Made by a program: the position numbers and the translations under genes. The notes beneath the pieces are model-generated. The model was not told where the DNA came from, searched no databases, and worked only from the letters and a program-made list of their open reading frames with translations. From Flavobacterium chryseum (GTDB lineage: Bacteria > Bacteroidota > Bacteroidia > Flavobacteriales > Flavobacteriaceae), in NCBI RefSeq assembly GCF_004362015.1, contig NZ_SNWW01000006.1, positions 248,001 through 312,000 on the forward strand: 64,000 nucleotides of DNA, read 5' to 3'. This document shows positions 24,403-33,566 of this stretch, in pieces. Every line of letters begins with the position of its first letter. The stretch's first letter is position 1.

Positions 24403-27400
24403 TTATTTCTTAATCAATTTTTTAGTCCAGCTTTTTTGATCTGATTTAAAATTCAGAATATAAATTCCTTTTGTAAGTCTGCTTATATCAATCAGGCTTT
24501 CATTAGAATCATTATCTACCTTGCTTTGTAGTATCAATGTTCCCGCATTGTCATAAATCGTTACCACTTTATTATCTAATTTTTCAGGTAATGAAAGCTG
24601 TATATAATTACTGGCAGGATTTGGATACATAGTAAAAGCTGTTTCTACTTCTTCCGTTTCGATAACAGCCGCTTTTTTGGCCGATGAAGCAGATCCGTAA
24701 GCCTCGATTTCAAACAGAGAATATCCGTATGGCGCTAAAGCTTTCGTTGTACATAAAATTCTAATGTATCTTCCTGATCCGGCAACAGTCAAATCATCGG
24801 TTCCGCCATCGCTGGCCGTTTGAGTGTTTACGGTTTCATTTTCGGTGAACACATTATCAGTAGAAATTTGCACTTTATATTGAGTTGCAAAAGCGGCTTC
24901 CCATTTTAAAACCACACGATTGATGTTGTAATTACTTCCTAAATCAACATAAATCCACTCGCTTGCATTGGCAAAACTACTTGCCCAACGAGTTCCTGCA
25001 TCTCCGTCTGTGGCTTTCGCAGAAGAATAAGTAGCATTTTCTTCTGTAGAAGCTGTTGCTGTTTTTGCTAAAGCCAAATTGACATTGTTATTTGGAGGCG
25101 TTATGTTTCGAACAATTACATCACTAAAAACGCCCGTTGCCAAAGTTCCGTTAGCATGAGATGTTACAGCCATTCCCACATAAAGAGTACTGGCCATTGC
25201 AATCGTTCTTGCCGTACCAATTTGTGTCCAGGTTGTTCCGTTATCAGATGTGTAAGACGTAAATACGTTTCCTGTTCTAACAGTACGAAGCCATTTAGGA
25301 AAAGTTCCTGCTGCTCCCTGTTGAATTGTTGGTACCGAAACTGCATCTCTTGATAAAAACTCAACTCCTGCCGCAGCCGTAATGGTGGTCATAGCATGTT
25401 TAGAAGTTGGCGTAAGCGTTTCTCTAAACATTACACCCGCTTTTGCGTACGTATTGGTATTGGTCAATGAAGTTACTCTGGCAATAATTTCGGCATCGCC
25501 TGTAATGGGCTGATACACATATTGAAACTGATCGCTAGATTCCCAAATATCTGTTCCTGAACCTTTAATAGTGAAAGTTCCATTGCTGTGTGTTGCTTCT
25601 CCCGCAGGAGTTACAGCACCTAAATCTGTGCTAACCCACGGCGCTGGTAAAGTTGCCGGAGGGTTTTCTGTAGAAACTAAATTTACAGCTCTGATATTAT
25701 CAAAATAATATGTGTTTCCAGAGTTTGTTCCCGGCTCTAACAAGAAAACGAAACGGTTTACTTCGCTATCTAAAGTCGAAGCGTCTGGTGAACTTGCATA
25801 CGTAAAAGTTACAGTATGCCATGTATTGGTTTGTTTTACAACACCTTGATAAATACTATGTCTTCCGGCAGGATAATTTGACGGAATCGAAGCACTGCTT
25901 TCTGCCTGCCATGAAATTATAGATCCTACAGGCGCAGACGTGTACACATCCATTGCGAATTTTTTGGTTCCGCTTTTGAAATCGCCAATATTCGTTAAAG
26001 TCGTATTGAATGAAAAATTATCATACAACTCAGTTGCTTTTCTAACATATCTTCCAACATTCGAAGATGTATTGATTCCGCTTGCATTTGGATTTGCTGC
26101 ATTTGCAGTATAAGTTCCAATGGCATCTCTAAAGGTAATATTGTGAACCGTTTGATAATCTTCATAAACCACTCCTGGCGTAAATGTATCCGGAAGTTTG
26201 GTTGATCCAATTCTGATATTATCAAAATAATAGGTATCGCTGGTGAAAGAACCTGAATTGACTAATATCACCATTTGGTTGATCGCCAAGTTTGAAGTTC
26301 CCGCATCTGGACTTGAATTGTAATAAAAAGTCAGCGTTTCCCATTGATTTTGTTTGGTCGTGATCGCTACATAATTGCTGTTTCTTCCTGTTGGAAAATT
26401 AGCAGGAAGCGATGTTGCACTGTTTTCTAAATTCAGACTTACAACTGTACCAATTGGTGCAGAAGTATAAACATCGATCATGATTTTATTGGTCTGGTTT
26501 TTTAGTAAACCTGCATCTTCGATCGTACTTTGTGTATTAAAGAAAAGTACATCATATTGTTCGGTAACATTTCGAACATATCTTGCCACATTCGCAGATG
26601 AGTTAACCGAATTAGCTCCTGGATTTGCAACAACAGAATACGTTCCGGTTGTTGTTCCTTTGATTATTTTATTGATGCCATCGTAGTTTTGTAAAACATC
26701 GGTCGCAATAATTGGTTTTTCTGGTGCGGCTTTCGTAAGCAGATTATCAAAATAATAAGTCGCTCCCGAATTCGAATTTGATTCAAAAAGAAAAACAACA
26801 TTATTGATAGTCAAAGCACTTGTATTTGGATCGATAACTTTTTCAAATTCAAATTCAATCGTTTCCCATTTGTTTTGAACTGTTGTTGTGGCTTTGTAAC
26901 CGCTATGTCTTCCTGACGGAAAATTAGTTGCCGTTGTTACTAAACTATTTTCAAGCTGCATTGAGATTTTTGTTCCAACCGGAGCCGAAGTATAGATATC
27001 AAAAGAGATCTTTTTTCGTCCGTAAACATAATCGTTAGCATTGCTGATTGTTACATTTTTGATATTCAATACATCATATAATTCAGATGCATTACGAACA
27101 TATCTTCCTACCAAAGCAGAAGTGTTAACTCCTGTAGCTGACGGATTTGCAACGGCTTCTGTCAGAACACCCGTTTTGTTTCCGTAAACGATATTTCGGT
27201 TTGATTGAAAATCTTCGTAAATTCTTTCTACCGGTAAAGGCGCTTCTGTTGTTACAGCCAGTTTATACGTATTAGCCGTACATCCTGAAACAGTAGTAGC
27301 TACAGCAACATCTCCTCCAGATGTTCCCCAGTTTACTGTAATCGTATTTGTGCCTTGTCCAGAAGTAATTGTGGCGCCCGCAGGAACTGTCCAGTTATAA

Positions 27401-28362
27401 GTGGCGCCTGGAATAGCATTTATAGAATAGGTTTTTCCGGTTTCGTTGTTGTAAACTTTAGCATCACCCAGAACACCATAAGTAAAACTTCCGCTGTAAA
27501 CACGAACGTAATCTACTTGTAGTTTTGCCGGAAAATCAGCCGGAACTGGTTCTACACCTACTCCGTTTACGCTCGTGTATGGCGTTCCACCGCTACCAAC
27601 AGCCAAATTCAAAATGATATAAAACTGTTGATCATTAAAAGGCCATCCACCGTTTACCGTTGTATTTGGTGTAGCGGTATGAAATAAATTGCCATCAATA
27701 AACCATTTTATAATATTTGGTCCCCATTCTACCGCATAAACGTGAAATTCTGTCGATAAATCGGTTGGCGAACTGTAACTTCTTCCTGTATAATGATAGC
27801 CGCCGCCATCGTAATGAATCGTTCCATCTACCGATTTTGGGTTTCTGTGCTTGGCTTCCATGATGTCAATTTCACCCGTAAAAGGCCAATTTGATGTACC
27901 TGCAGGTAACATCCAGAAAGCAGGCCAGGCGCCCGTTCCGTTAGATAATTTCATACGGGCTTCAATTCTTCCGTATTTTATAGCGTATTTACCTTCGGTC
28001 GTAAGTTTTGCCGAAGAATACGGTTGTGAAGGAAATGCTGCATTCGGCTCATATTTTGCCTGAATGTTCAAATAACTGTTTGTTCCTTCTTTTACAATTG
28101 TTGCCTGATTCGGGTCATAACGTTGAGCTTCTGCATTTCCGAATCCGCAAAGCGAAGGACAGCCGTTTCCGGAAATACTTTGCCATTTGGTTAAATCTAC
28201 CGTTGTACCATTAAATTCATCTGACCAAATAAGGGTATTACATTGTGAGTGAATTTTAAGGAAAGGCCATAATGCTAAAATCATTAAAATGATAAATCTC
28301 TTCCATAAAAAATTGTAATTGCTTTTCGGTGGTCGGCCGAAAAAAAAGTCTTTTTGATTCAT
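24403..28362 (-). CDS. Large secreted GH16 laminarinase-like enzyme with jelly-roll repeats, F5/8C and T9SS tail
   Basis: The protein has 1319 residues. A long cationic N-terminus precedes the signal helix (FIILMILALWPFL). GH16 spans about 43-292 with GEIDIMEAKH (E164-x-D-x-x-E169), as in laminarinases. A PKD-like domain (294-373) follows, then three repeats of about 165 residues (381-545, 554-718, 731-893), each with RYVRnxxExYD and YYFDN. A DUF1349-like beta-sandwich (905-1088), an F5/8C/CBM32 domain (1095-1225) and a T9SS tail complete it. It should attack beta-1,3-glucan outside the cell. It lies directly downstream of the Y_Y_Y regulator, across a 423-base gap holding a nested repeat. 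Confidence 0.88.
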   Translation of the reverse strand: MNQKDFFFGRPPKSNYNFLWKRFIILMILALWPFLKIHSQCNTLIWSDEFNGTTVDLTKWQSISGNGCPSLCGFGNAEAQRYDPNQATIVKEGTNSYLNIQAKYEPNAAFPSQPYSSAKLTTEGKYAIKYGRIEARMKLSNGTGAWPAFWMLPAGTSNWPFTGEIDIMEAKHRNPKSVDGTIHYDGGGYHYTGRSYSSPTDLSTEFHVYAVEWGPNIIKWFIDGNLFHTATPNTTVNGGWPFNDQQFYIILNLAVGSGGTPYTSVNGVGVEPVPADFPAKLQVDYVRVYSGSFTYGVLGDAKVYNNETGKTYSINAIPGATYNWTVPAGATITSGQGTNTITVNWGTSGGDVAVATTVSGCTANTYKLAVTTEAPLPVERIYEDFQSNRNIVYGNKTGVLTEAVANPSATGVNTSALVGRYVRNASELYDVLNIKNVTISNANDYVYGRKKISFDIYTSAPVGTKISMQLENSLVTTATNFPSGRHSGYKATTTVQNKWETIEFEFEKVIDPNTSALTINNVVFLFESNSNSGATYYFDNLLTKAAPEKPIIATDVLQNYDGINKIIKGTTTGTYSVVANPGANSVNSSANVARYVRNVTEQYDVLFFNTQSTIEDAGLLKNQTNKIMIDVYTSAPIGTVVSLNLENSATSLPANFPTGRNSNYVAITTKQNQWETLTFYYNSSPDAGTSNLAINQMVILVNSGSFTSDTYYFDNIRIGSTKLPDTFTPGVVYEDYQTVHNITFRDAIGTYTANAANPNASGINTSSNVGRYVRKATELYDNFSFNTTLTNIGDFKSGTKKFAMDVYTSAPVGSIISWQAESSASIPSNYPAGRHSIYQGVVKQTNTWHTVTFTYASSPDASTLDSEVNRFVFLLEPGTNSGNTYYFDNIRAVNLVSTENPPATLPAPWVSTDLGAVTPAGEATHSNGTFTIKGSGTDIWESSDQFQYVYQPITGDAEIIARVTSLTNTNTYAKAGVMFRETLTPTSKHAMTTITAAAGVEFLSRDAVSVPTIQQGAAGTFPKWLRTVRTGNVFTSYTSDNGTTWTQIGTARTIAMASTLYVGMAVTSHANGTLATGVFSDVIVRNITPPNNNVNLALAKTATASTEENATYSSAKATDGDAGTRWASSFANASEWIYVDLGSNYNINRVVLKWEAAFATQYKVQISTDNVFTENETVNTQTASDGGTDDLTVAGSGRYIRILCTTKALAPYGYSLFEIEAYGSASSAKKAAVIETEEVETAFTMYPNPASNYIQLSLPEKLDNKVVTIYDNAGTLILQSKVDNDSNESLIDISRLTKGIYILNFKSDQKSWTKKLIKK

Positions 28363-28646
28363 TTTTTTTAGTTTTTTGTTAGTAAAGATTATTAGTTAAC
28401 AAACTATCTATTTGTAAAAAACAGACTATTTATTTTCGTAATAATGCACAATATTAACAAATAAATCAGGCAAGACTTACATTTTTAGATACGGTTTGAC
28501 TACGGTGTTGATAAAAAAATGTAGTAATAAGAAGTCAAAACGCGTAAAACTACTTAGGATTATACTGATTATAAAAAAGCGCTTAATAAGCGGTTTTAAA
28601 CGATTAGACATGATTTTTATCTATAAGAATTCACGCCTACTATTTT

Positions 28647-28787
28647 AAATTTATGTTTCTATGTGATTTTTTTTCACGCAGATTCTACAGATTGAAGCAG
28701 ATTTAAATTTAGATAATTATCTGTGCGCATCTGCTTAAATCTTTTTTAAATCTGCGTAAAAAAAAAAATTAAACACATAGAACATTT
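28647..28787. repeat. Nested inverted repeat abutting the regulator stop codon
   Basis: The outer arms (TTTATGTTTCTATGTG at about 28650 and CACATAGAACATTT, 28774-28787) enclose the CACGCAGATT-family arms (28671-28684 and 28747-28760). The right edge touches the stop codon of the Y_Y_Y/LuxR gene. The rest of 28363-28785 is AT-rich and should hold the GH16 promoter; I could not define it. Confidence 0.65.
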
Positions 28788-31716
28788 AAAAATTCAAAAT
28801 AAACTCGGTAATATTAGCATCTGAGGGAAGCTTCAATTTTTTTCGGATACGGTATCGGGTGTCTTCAACACCTCTTACAGAGATGCCTAAAAGCGGAGCA
28901 ATCTCTTTTGTATTGAAATTCATTCGCAAATAAGCACACAAACGCATATCGCGTGGAGTGAGTTCCGGGAAACTTGTTTTTAATCGTTGCATAAAATTGT
29001 CATGAAGCTGATTAAAGATTTCTTCAAACTCATTCCAATGCTGATCGCCTTGCAATTCGTGATCGATTAATTTATTTATTTTAGACAATAAACTGAAATT
29101 AACGTTAGGCTCATTTTTCCTGTCAATCTGGCTAATAAGGTCTTTTATAGAAAGAAGAATTTCATTTAAATGGATGAGGTTTACGGTATTCGAAGCCACT
29201 TTTGCATTTTTTAGGTTAATCGTAGCTTCAAGATTTTCGCGCATAATAGCCATGTTTTGCTGCTCTAAGGCCAGTTTTTGCTCGTTCAATTCCGCACGAT
29301 TTCGCAACAATTCTTTTTCCTGACTAAGTATCAATTGTTCGCGATCACGCTCTGCAAGGTTTTTTTGGTATTTGATAATGGCATAAATCAAAACCCCAAA
29401 AAGCAGTAAATACAAGATATAAGCCCATGAAGTTCTGTACCACGGCGGCAGGATTTCGAATTTAAAAATGGCTTCTTCACTTACAACATCGTAAATATTT
29501 TTTGCCCTTACGTGAAAAACATATTCGTTTTCAGGCAAGTTCGTATATTCTTTCTCGGTTTGAAGTGTGTATTCTGACCATTTTGGCTCAAAACCTTCCA
29601 GCCAATATTCATATTTTGTAGCATCGGCTTCATCATAACAAAGTGACGCAAATGAAAAATGTAAAGCGTTATTGTAATGCGATAAAGCGGGAGAAAGTTC
29701 TTCAGAATTGGTTTCATTATGGCTTGGAAGTACATCGTATCGGCTCGAAAACAGCAAACTATCCTTCGGAAAAATACATTTAACCTCTGAAATAACCGCT
29801 TTATATTTCGATTGATATTTTTTGGTTTTGGTTGTATTATAATGAATCAGACCGTCTTGGGTACCAAAAAATACATCTCCGTTTGAAGTCGTTTGAATAT
29901 TTTCGAAACCCGGCACATATAAGTATCGAAGTTTTCTAAAAGGCAATTCTTCTGTAGTAAATTTTCCGTCTGATTTCTGAGTCATTTTTCCGGTATTTTC
30001 TCCAGAAACGTACCAGATATTATTTTGATTGTCTGCTTTAAGCAAACGAATATGGTTTTCTAATCCGAGATATTTTTTAAAAGTAAGATCAGGAATCATT
30101 TTCTTTGATTGAGAATCTTGCTTATAAACTCCTTTAGTTGTCCCAAAAATAATCTGATTGTTGATTTTAAACGTATTCAGAAACAAACTCGACGGAAAAC
30201 CCGATGCCTGATTATAAAACTGAAGACTTGAAACGGCATTAAAAGTTGCATTAAACCTAATTTTGTAGATTCCTTTATAACCGTGCGCGATCCAGATATT
30301 TCCGGCTGTATCCGTTTCAATGACTCTGCTGCTTTCATCAAAACCTTTAATTTTATGCTGAAAAACCCACGAACCGTTTATATTTTTCAATAAATACAAT
30401 CCTGTGTAACCGCCAACCAGCAATAAATCAGGACGATTGGGAATAATTACACCTTTCCAGGCACCATCTGTTTTTGCCAGTAATTGGGCTGAATTTCCTT
30501 TGACTTCGAAGATTCCATTTTTTTCAAAAGCCAAAAGTGAATTCCCAAAAACAGCCACATTCCAAACGTTTTCAGACATTCCTGAAATATATTGAAAGTT
30601 GGCATTTTCTCGTTTTCCACTTTTGTATGCATTCCAATCGAGCCAAAACAAACCGTTATCTGTGGCGATATATAATTTATTCTGATAGATTTGACTGCAA
30701 TATATTTTAGTTTCTGAATTTGAAGTATCCAATATTCTCGACAAAGGCGAAGAAATCTGAATCAGGGAAATCCCTTCTTTTAAAGTTACCCACAAATTGC
30801 CTTCTTTATCCGTTTTAAGATTGGTTACATATTCATTTTGCAAACCCATTTGTTTGTTGATGTGCTGAATTAAATTTCCCAAACTATCTATAACAACCAA
30901 TCCGGACTGGCGTGTACCAATTCCAAAATAACCATCAGAAAGTAAAATTCCCGTGGTAATTTGATTCTGTTTCAGCAAATAATCCGCTTCGGTTACAAAA
31001 GGTTTTATCTCATTGTTCTTGTAAATAAAAAGTCCGTTTTTTTGAGTCAGTAGTATTAAACCTTCTTTCGTTTCAAATGCTTTTCGAATCTTCATTCCGG
31101 AAAACTTTTGTCCGTCGGTCATCGGCTCTAAAACATCATTTTTGAGTTTCAATAATCCTTTTTGATTGTCTAAAACATAGATTGCATTATCGGTTTTAAA
31201 AAATTCATCAAAATTAGAATCAGATTTTATGACTTTGATTTTGTTGTTTTTATAAATGAATAATCTTTCGCTTGAGAAAAAAATCACCTCGTTATTGAGA
31301 ATAACGGTATGCAAAACATCACCAAAATTTTTAGCCGAAGCGGGAAGTAATTTTACTAAAGAAGTATATTTATATTGTCCGTTTGGTAATTGCACTACAA
31401 AACCAAAATCGCCCTGAGCGCCAACAAACATTTTGTCGTTTTTATCGATGGCAAGAGAACGAACCATACTTTTATTTTCAGGTTGGGTTACAATACTCCA
31501 TCGTACGCCGTCAAACTGCATGATCCCGAAATGATTCGCAAAAAACATCATTCCCTTAGAATCCTGCAAAAGATCCCAATTCTCTGAAGCTGCTTTATAC
31601 GTTTTCGGATTGTAGTTGGTGATAAAAGGAACGCCTATTTTTTTAATTTGAGCGCAAAAAAAATGGGGCAAAAAGAATATCGATAAAACTAAAAATCTAA
31701 TTATAAAATTCGTCAT
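28786..31716 (-). CDS. Membrane-spanning Y_Y_Y/reg_prop sensor with LuxR-type DNA-binding domain
   Basis: The protein has 976 residues. A signal/anchor helix is at the N-terminus. About 700 residues of two-bladed-propeller repeats follow (for example GNLWVTLKEGISLI, GNIWIAHGYKGIY), then a triple-tyrosine domain ending in ENEYVFHVRAKN. A transmembrane helix near 763-783 and a coiled coil lead to a LuxR/GerE-like helix-turn-helix (ELTPRDMRLCAYLRMNFNTKEIAPLLGISVRGVEDTRYRIRKKL). There is no kinase domain, so signal passes directly from periplasm to DNA. It sits ahead of the GH16, GH64 and GH18 genes and is the natural candidate for their activator. Confidence 0.85.
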   Translation of the reverse strand: MTNFIIRFLVLSIFFLPHFFCAQIKKIGVPFITNYNPKTYKAASENWDLLQDSKGMMFFANHFGIMQFDGVRWSIVTQPENKSMVRSLAIDKNDKMFVGAQGDFGFVVQLPNGQYKYTSLVKLLPASAKNFGDVLHTVILNNEVIFFSSERLFIYKNNKIKVIKSDSNFDEFFKTDNAIYVLDNQKGLLKLKNDVLEPMTDGQKFSGMKIRKAFETKEGLILLTQKNGLFIYKNNEIKPFVTEADYLLKQNQITTGILLSDGYFGIGTRQSGLVVIDSLGNLIQHINKQMGLQNEYVTNLKTDKEGNLWVTLKEGISLIQISSPLSRILDTSNSETKIYCSQIYQNKLYIATDNGLFWLDWNAYKSGKRENANFQYISGMSENVWNVAVFGNSLLAFEKNGIFEVKGNSAQLLAKTDGAWKGVIIPNRPDLLLVGGYTGLYLLKNINGSWVFQHKIKGFDESSRVIETDTAGNIWIAHGYKGIYKIRFNATFNAVSSLQFYNQASGFPSSLFLNTFKINNQIIFGTTKGVYKQDSQSKKMIPDLTFKKYLGLENHIRLLKADNQNNIWYVSGENTGKMTQKSDGKFTTEELPFRKLRYLYVPGFENIQTTSNGDVFFGTQDGLIHYNTTKTKKYQSKYKAVISEVKCIFPKDSLLFSSRYDVLPSHNETNSEELSPALSHYNNALHFSFASLCYDEADATKYEYWLEGFEPKWSEYTLQTEKEYTNLPENEYVFHVRAKNIYDVVSEEAIFKFEILPPWYRTSWAYILYLLLFGVLIYAIIKYQKNLAERDREQLILSQEKELLRNRAELNEQKLALEQQNMAIMRENLEATINLKNAKVASNTVNLIHLNEILLSIKDLISQIDRKNEPNVNFSLLSKINKLIDHELQGDQHWNEFEEIFNQLHDNFMQRLKTSFPELTPRDMRLCAYLRMNFNTKEIAPLLGISVRGVEDTRYRIRKKLKLPSDANITEFILNF

Positions 31717-31930
31717 TTTGTTTTTGTCTGTAGGTTACTTTTCGGTTTTGAAAACCGCAATATTAAAAACAACCGCTTTGGGAGAAATCATTTTTAATTA
31801 AATAAATCGTTTGTTTATTAACGCTAACATTAATAATTTAATATTTAAAGCCTTAAAAAAAGCGAATATCTATATTCAAATATATAAAATTTTATTTTAG
31901 TGTAACAAATTACATTTATTAACCACAATC

Positions 31931-32032
31931 TTGTCATTTCGACGGAGGAGAAATCACACTAGAAATTCCGCAATGCAAGTCGCCAATCTTTGTCGAAATA
32001 CGAGTGTGATTTCTCCTCCGTCGAAATGACAA
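31931..32032. repeat. 30-bp perfect inverted repeat (GTCATTTCGACGGAGG family)
   Basis: The left arm (31931-31960) and right arm (32003-32032) are perfect complements, beginning TTGTCATTTCGACGG. A related copy is at 54463-54609. The remainder of 31717-32208 holds further repeat-like fragments (for example TGGATTAAAATCCATCC near 32060) and no ORF. Confidence 0.85.
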
Positions 32033-32208
32033 AACTGGGCGGAATTATGCATGTGAAAGATGGATTAAAATCCATCCCTACAATATAATTCGTTCCTAAA
32101 GAACTCTATTATAAAATTCCGTAGGAATGGCTTATTTTTTAGCATCTTCCCGAGGCTTCCGTTGAAATTGAAATGACAAAACTACCGCAAACTTGAAACC
32201 CGAAACTT

Positions 32209-32850
32209 TTAAGCCTGAAACACTAGTTCATCTAACTCTTCATAATTTTCAAAAAGAATTGCTCCTTCTTCTAATAAATCTTCGTTATTATATCCGTTAG
32301 CAAAACCGTAAACCTTAAATCCGCCTGATATTCCTGATTTTACTCCGGCTTTACTGTCTTCTATTACGATGCAATCTTTAACATCAAAGCCCATTTGTTT
32401 TGCCGCATGCAGAAAAATGCCAGGATCTGGTTTCCAGCTATTAATCTCGTAAGAACTAAATATTTTGCTTTCGAATTTATCCAGTAAACCTGCGACTTCA
32501 AGATTGAGTCGGATTTTATCAACGGGACCGCTGGAAGCTACACAATACGGAATTTTTAAATTTTCAATAAAATCTATAACGCCTTCCATTGGTTTTACCT
32601 GAGTTTTGAAGGCTTCAAAACTTTTTTCGCGATATTCAGATTCAAAATTATCCGGAAGCTTTTTTTGAATGGCATTTTCAATATGCAGAAAACATTCTTT
32701 TAAATTGCGTCCGTTAAAATCGCGGTAAGCATCTTCAAGTTTCATTTCAAAACCGTGTTCTGCAGCCATAGAAAGAAGAATTCCATTTCCTATTTTTTCA
32801 GTATCAACAAGAACTCCGTCACAATCAAAAATTATACATTTAACTTCCAT
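32209..32850 (-). CDS. HAD-superfamily phosphatase, beta-phosphoglucomutase-like
   Basis: The protein has 213 residues. Motif I is IIFDCDGVLVDT with nucleophile D9 and acid/base D11, motif II is VASSG, motif III has K at SWKPDPGIF, and motif IV is IVIEDSKAGV. The helical cap sits between motifs I and II as in subclass IA. Such enzymes dephosphorylate sugar phosphates or similar small molecules; the substrate is not readable. Cytoplasmic. It is followed 80 nt upstream by a NUDIX gene on the same strand, and both look like housekeeping genes between two polysaccharide loci. Confidence 0.9.
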   Translation of the reverse strand: MEVKCIIFDCDGVLVDTEKIGNGILLSMAAEHGFEMKLEDAYRDFNGRNLKECFLHIENAIQKKLPDNFESEYREKSFEAFKTQVKPMEGVIDFIENLKIPYCVASSGPVDKIRLNLEVAGLLDKFESKIFSSYEINSWKPDPGIFLHAAKQMGFDVKDCIVIEDSKAGVKSGISGGFKVYGFANGYNNEDLLEEGAILFENYEELDELVFQA

Positions 32851-32930
32851 ATTTTATTATTTACATTTTAAAATTATTCGGCCTGACCGAAAATGTAAAT
32901 TACAAAATATTTTATAAAGTAATTGGAATT

Positions 32931-33404
32931 TTAGAGCGTAGCAGAAATTTTTGAAACTATCTGAACTATAAAATCAGCCTGCGCAGGATTTATTTTTTTC
33001 AGGGCTTCTGCTGTTTGAAACCATTCGGCTTTATCAATTTCCGGAAAACTTTGCAAAGTTCCTGATTTGGGCGGCCACTCAACTTCGAATTCATTGCTTT
33101 TTACCAAAGTTACATCAATATCAAATTCTAAAGCCCAGGCTAGAACTTTTTTCCCTGATTTGAGTTTAACGGGTTCAAGGGCAATAAATTCTTCTGTTTC
33201 ACCTTCTAATTTAAATCCGGTTTCTTCGTGAAATTCGCGTTTTGCTGCTTCAAGCGGATCTTCCTCATTTGTAAATTCTCCTTTTGGAATCGACCAGCTT
33301 TCTAAATCTTTGTTTTTCCAAAATGGCCCACCGGGATGAACCAATAAAAAAAATAGTGTCGAATCGATGAATTTGTATAGTAATATGCCGGCGCTTTGTT
33401 TCAT
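32931..33404 (-). CDS. NUDIX hydrolase
   Basis: The protein has 157 residues. A complete Nudix box is present: GEFTNEEDPLEAAKREFHEE followed by TGF, matching Gx5Ex7REUxEExGU. The N-terminus (SAGILLYKF...FLLVHPGGPFW) and WSIPKGE are typical of the diadenosine-polyphosphate or mRNA-cap-like NUDIX group. It hydrolyses a nucleoside diphosphate linked to another moiety. Stand-alone cytoplasmic enzyme. Convincing family call without a defined substrate. Confidence 0.9.
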   Translation of the reverse strand: MKQSAGILLYKFIDSTLFFLLVHPGGPFWKNKDLESWSIPKGEFTNEEDPLEAAKREFHEETGFKLEGETEEFIALEPVKLKSGKKVLAWALEFDIDVTLVKSNEFEVEWPPKSGTLQSFPEIDKAEWFQTAEALKKINPAQADFIVQIVSKISATL

Positions 33405-33566
33405 GTCTTTTAGATTATTTATATTTAAAGGTAGTATTTATTTACAAACTTTATTTCAAATTTATCTCATTCTCAACACGCTGTACATATTTACTCCTAT
33501 TATGTACTGGTATGTGGTATTTGATTTGTATATTTAAGAATCACAATAAAATTAAACCCAAATATT

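Noticed and set aside
31931-32032. Rho-independent terminator for the regulator or HAD gene
   Set aside because: 30-bp perfect arms with a 42-nt loop and no T tract at the end; the family recurs at 54463, so it is a dispersed repeat.
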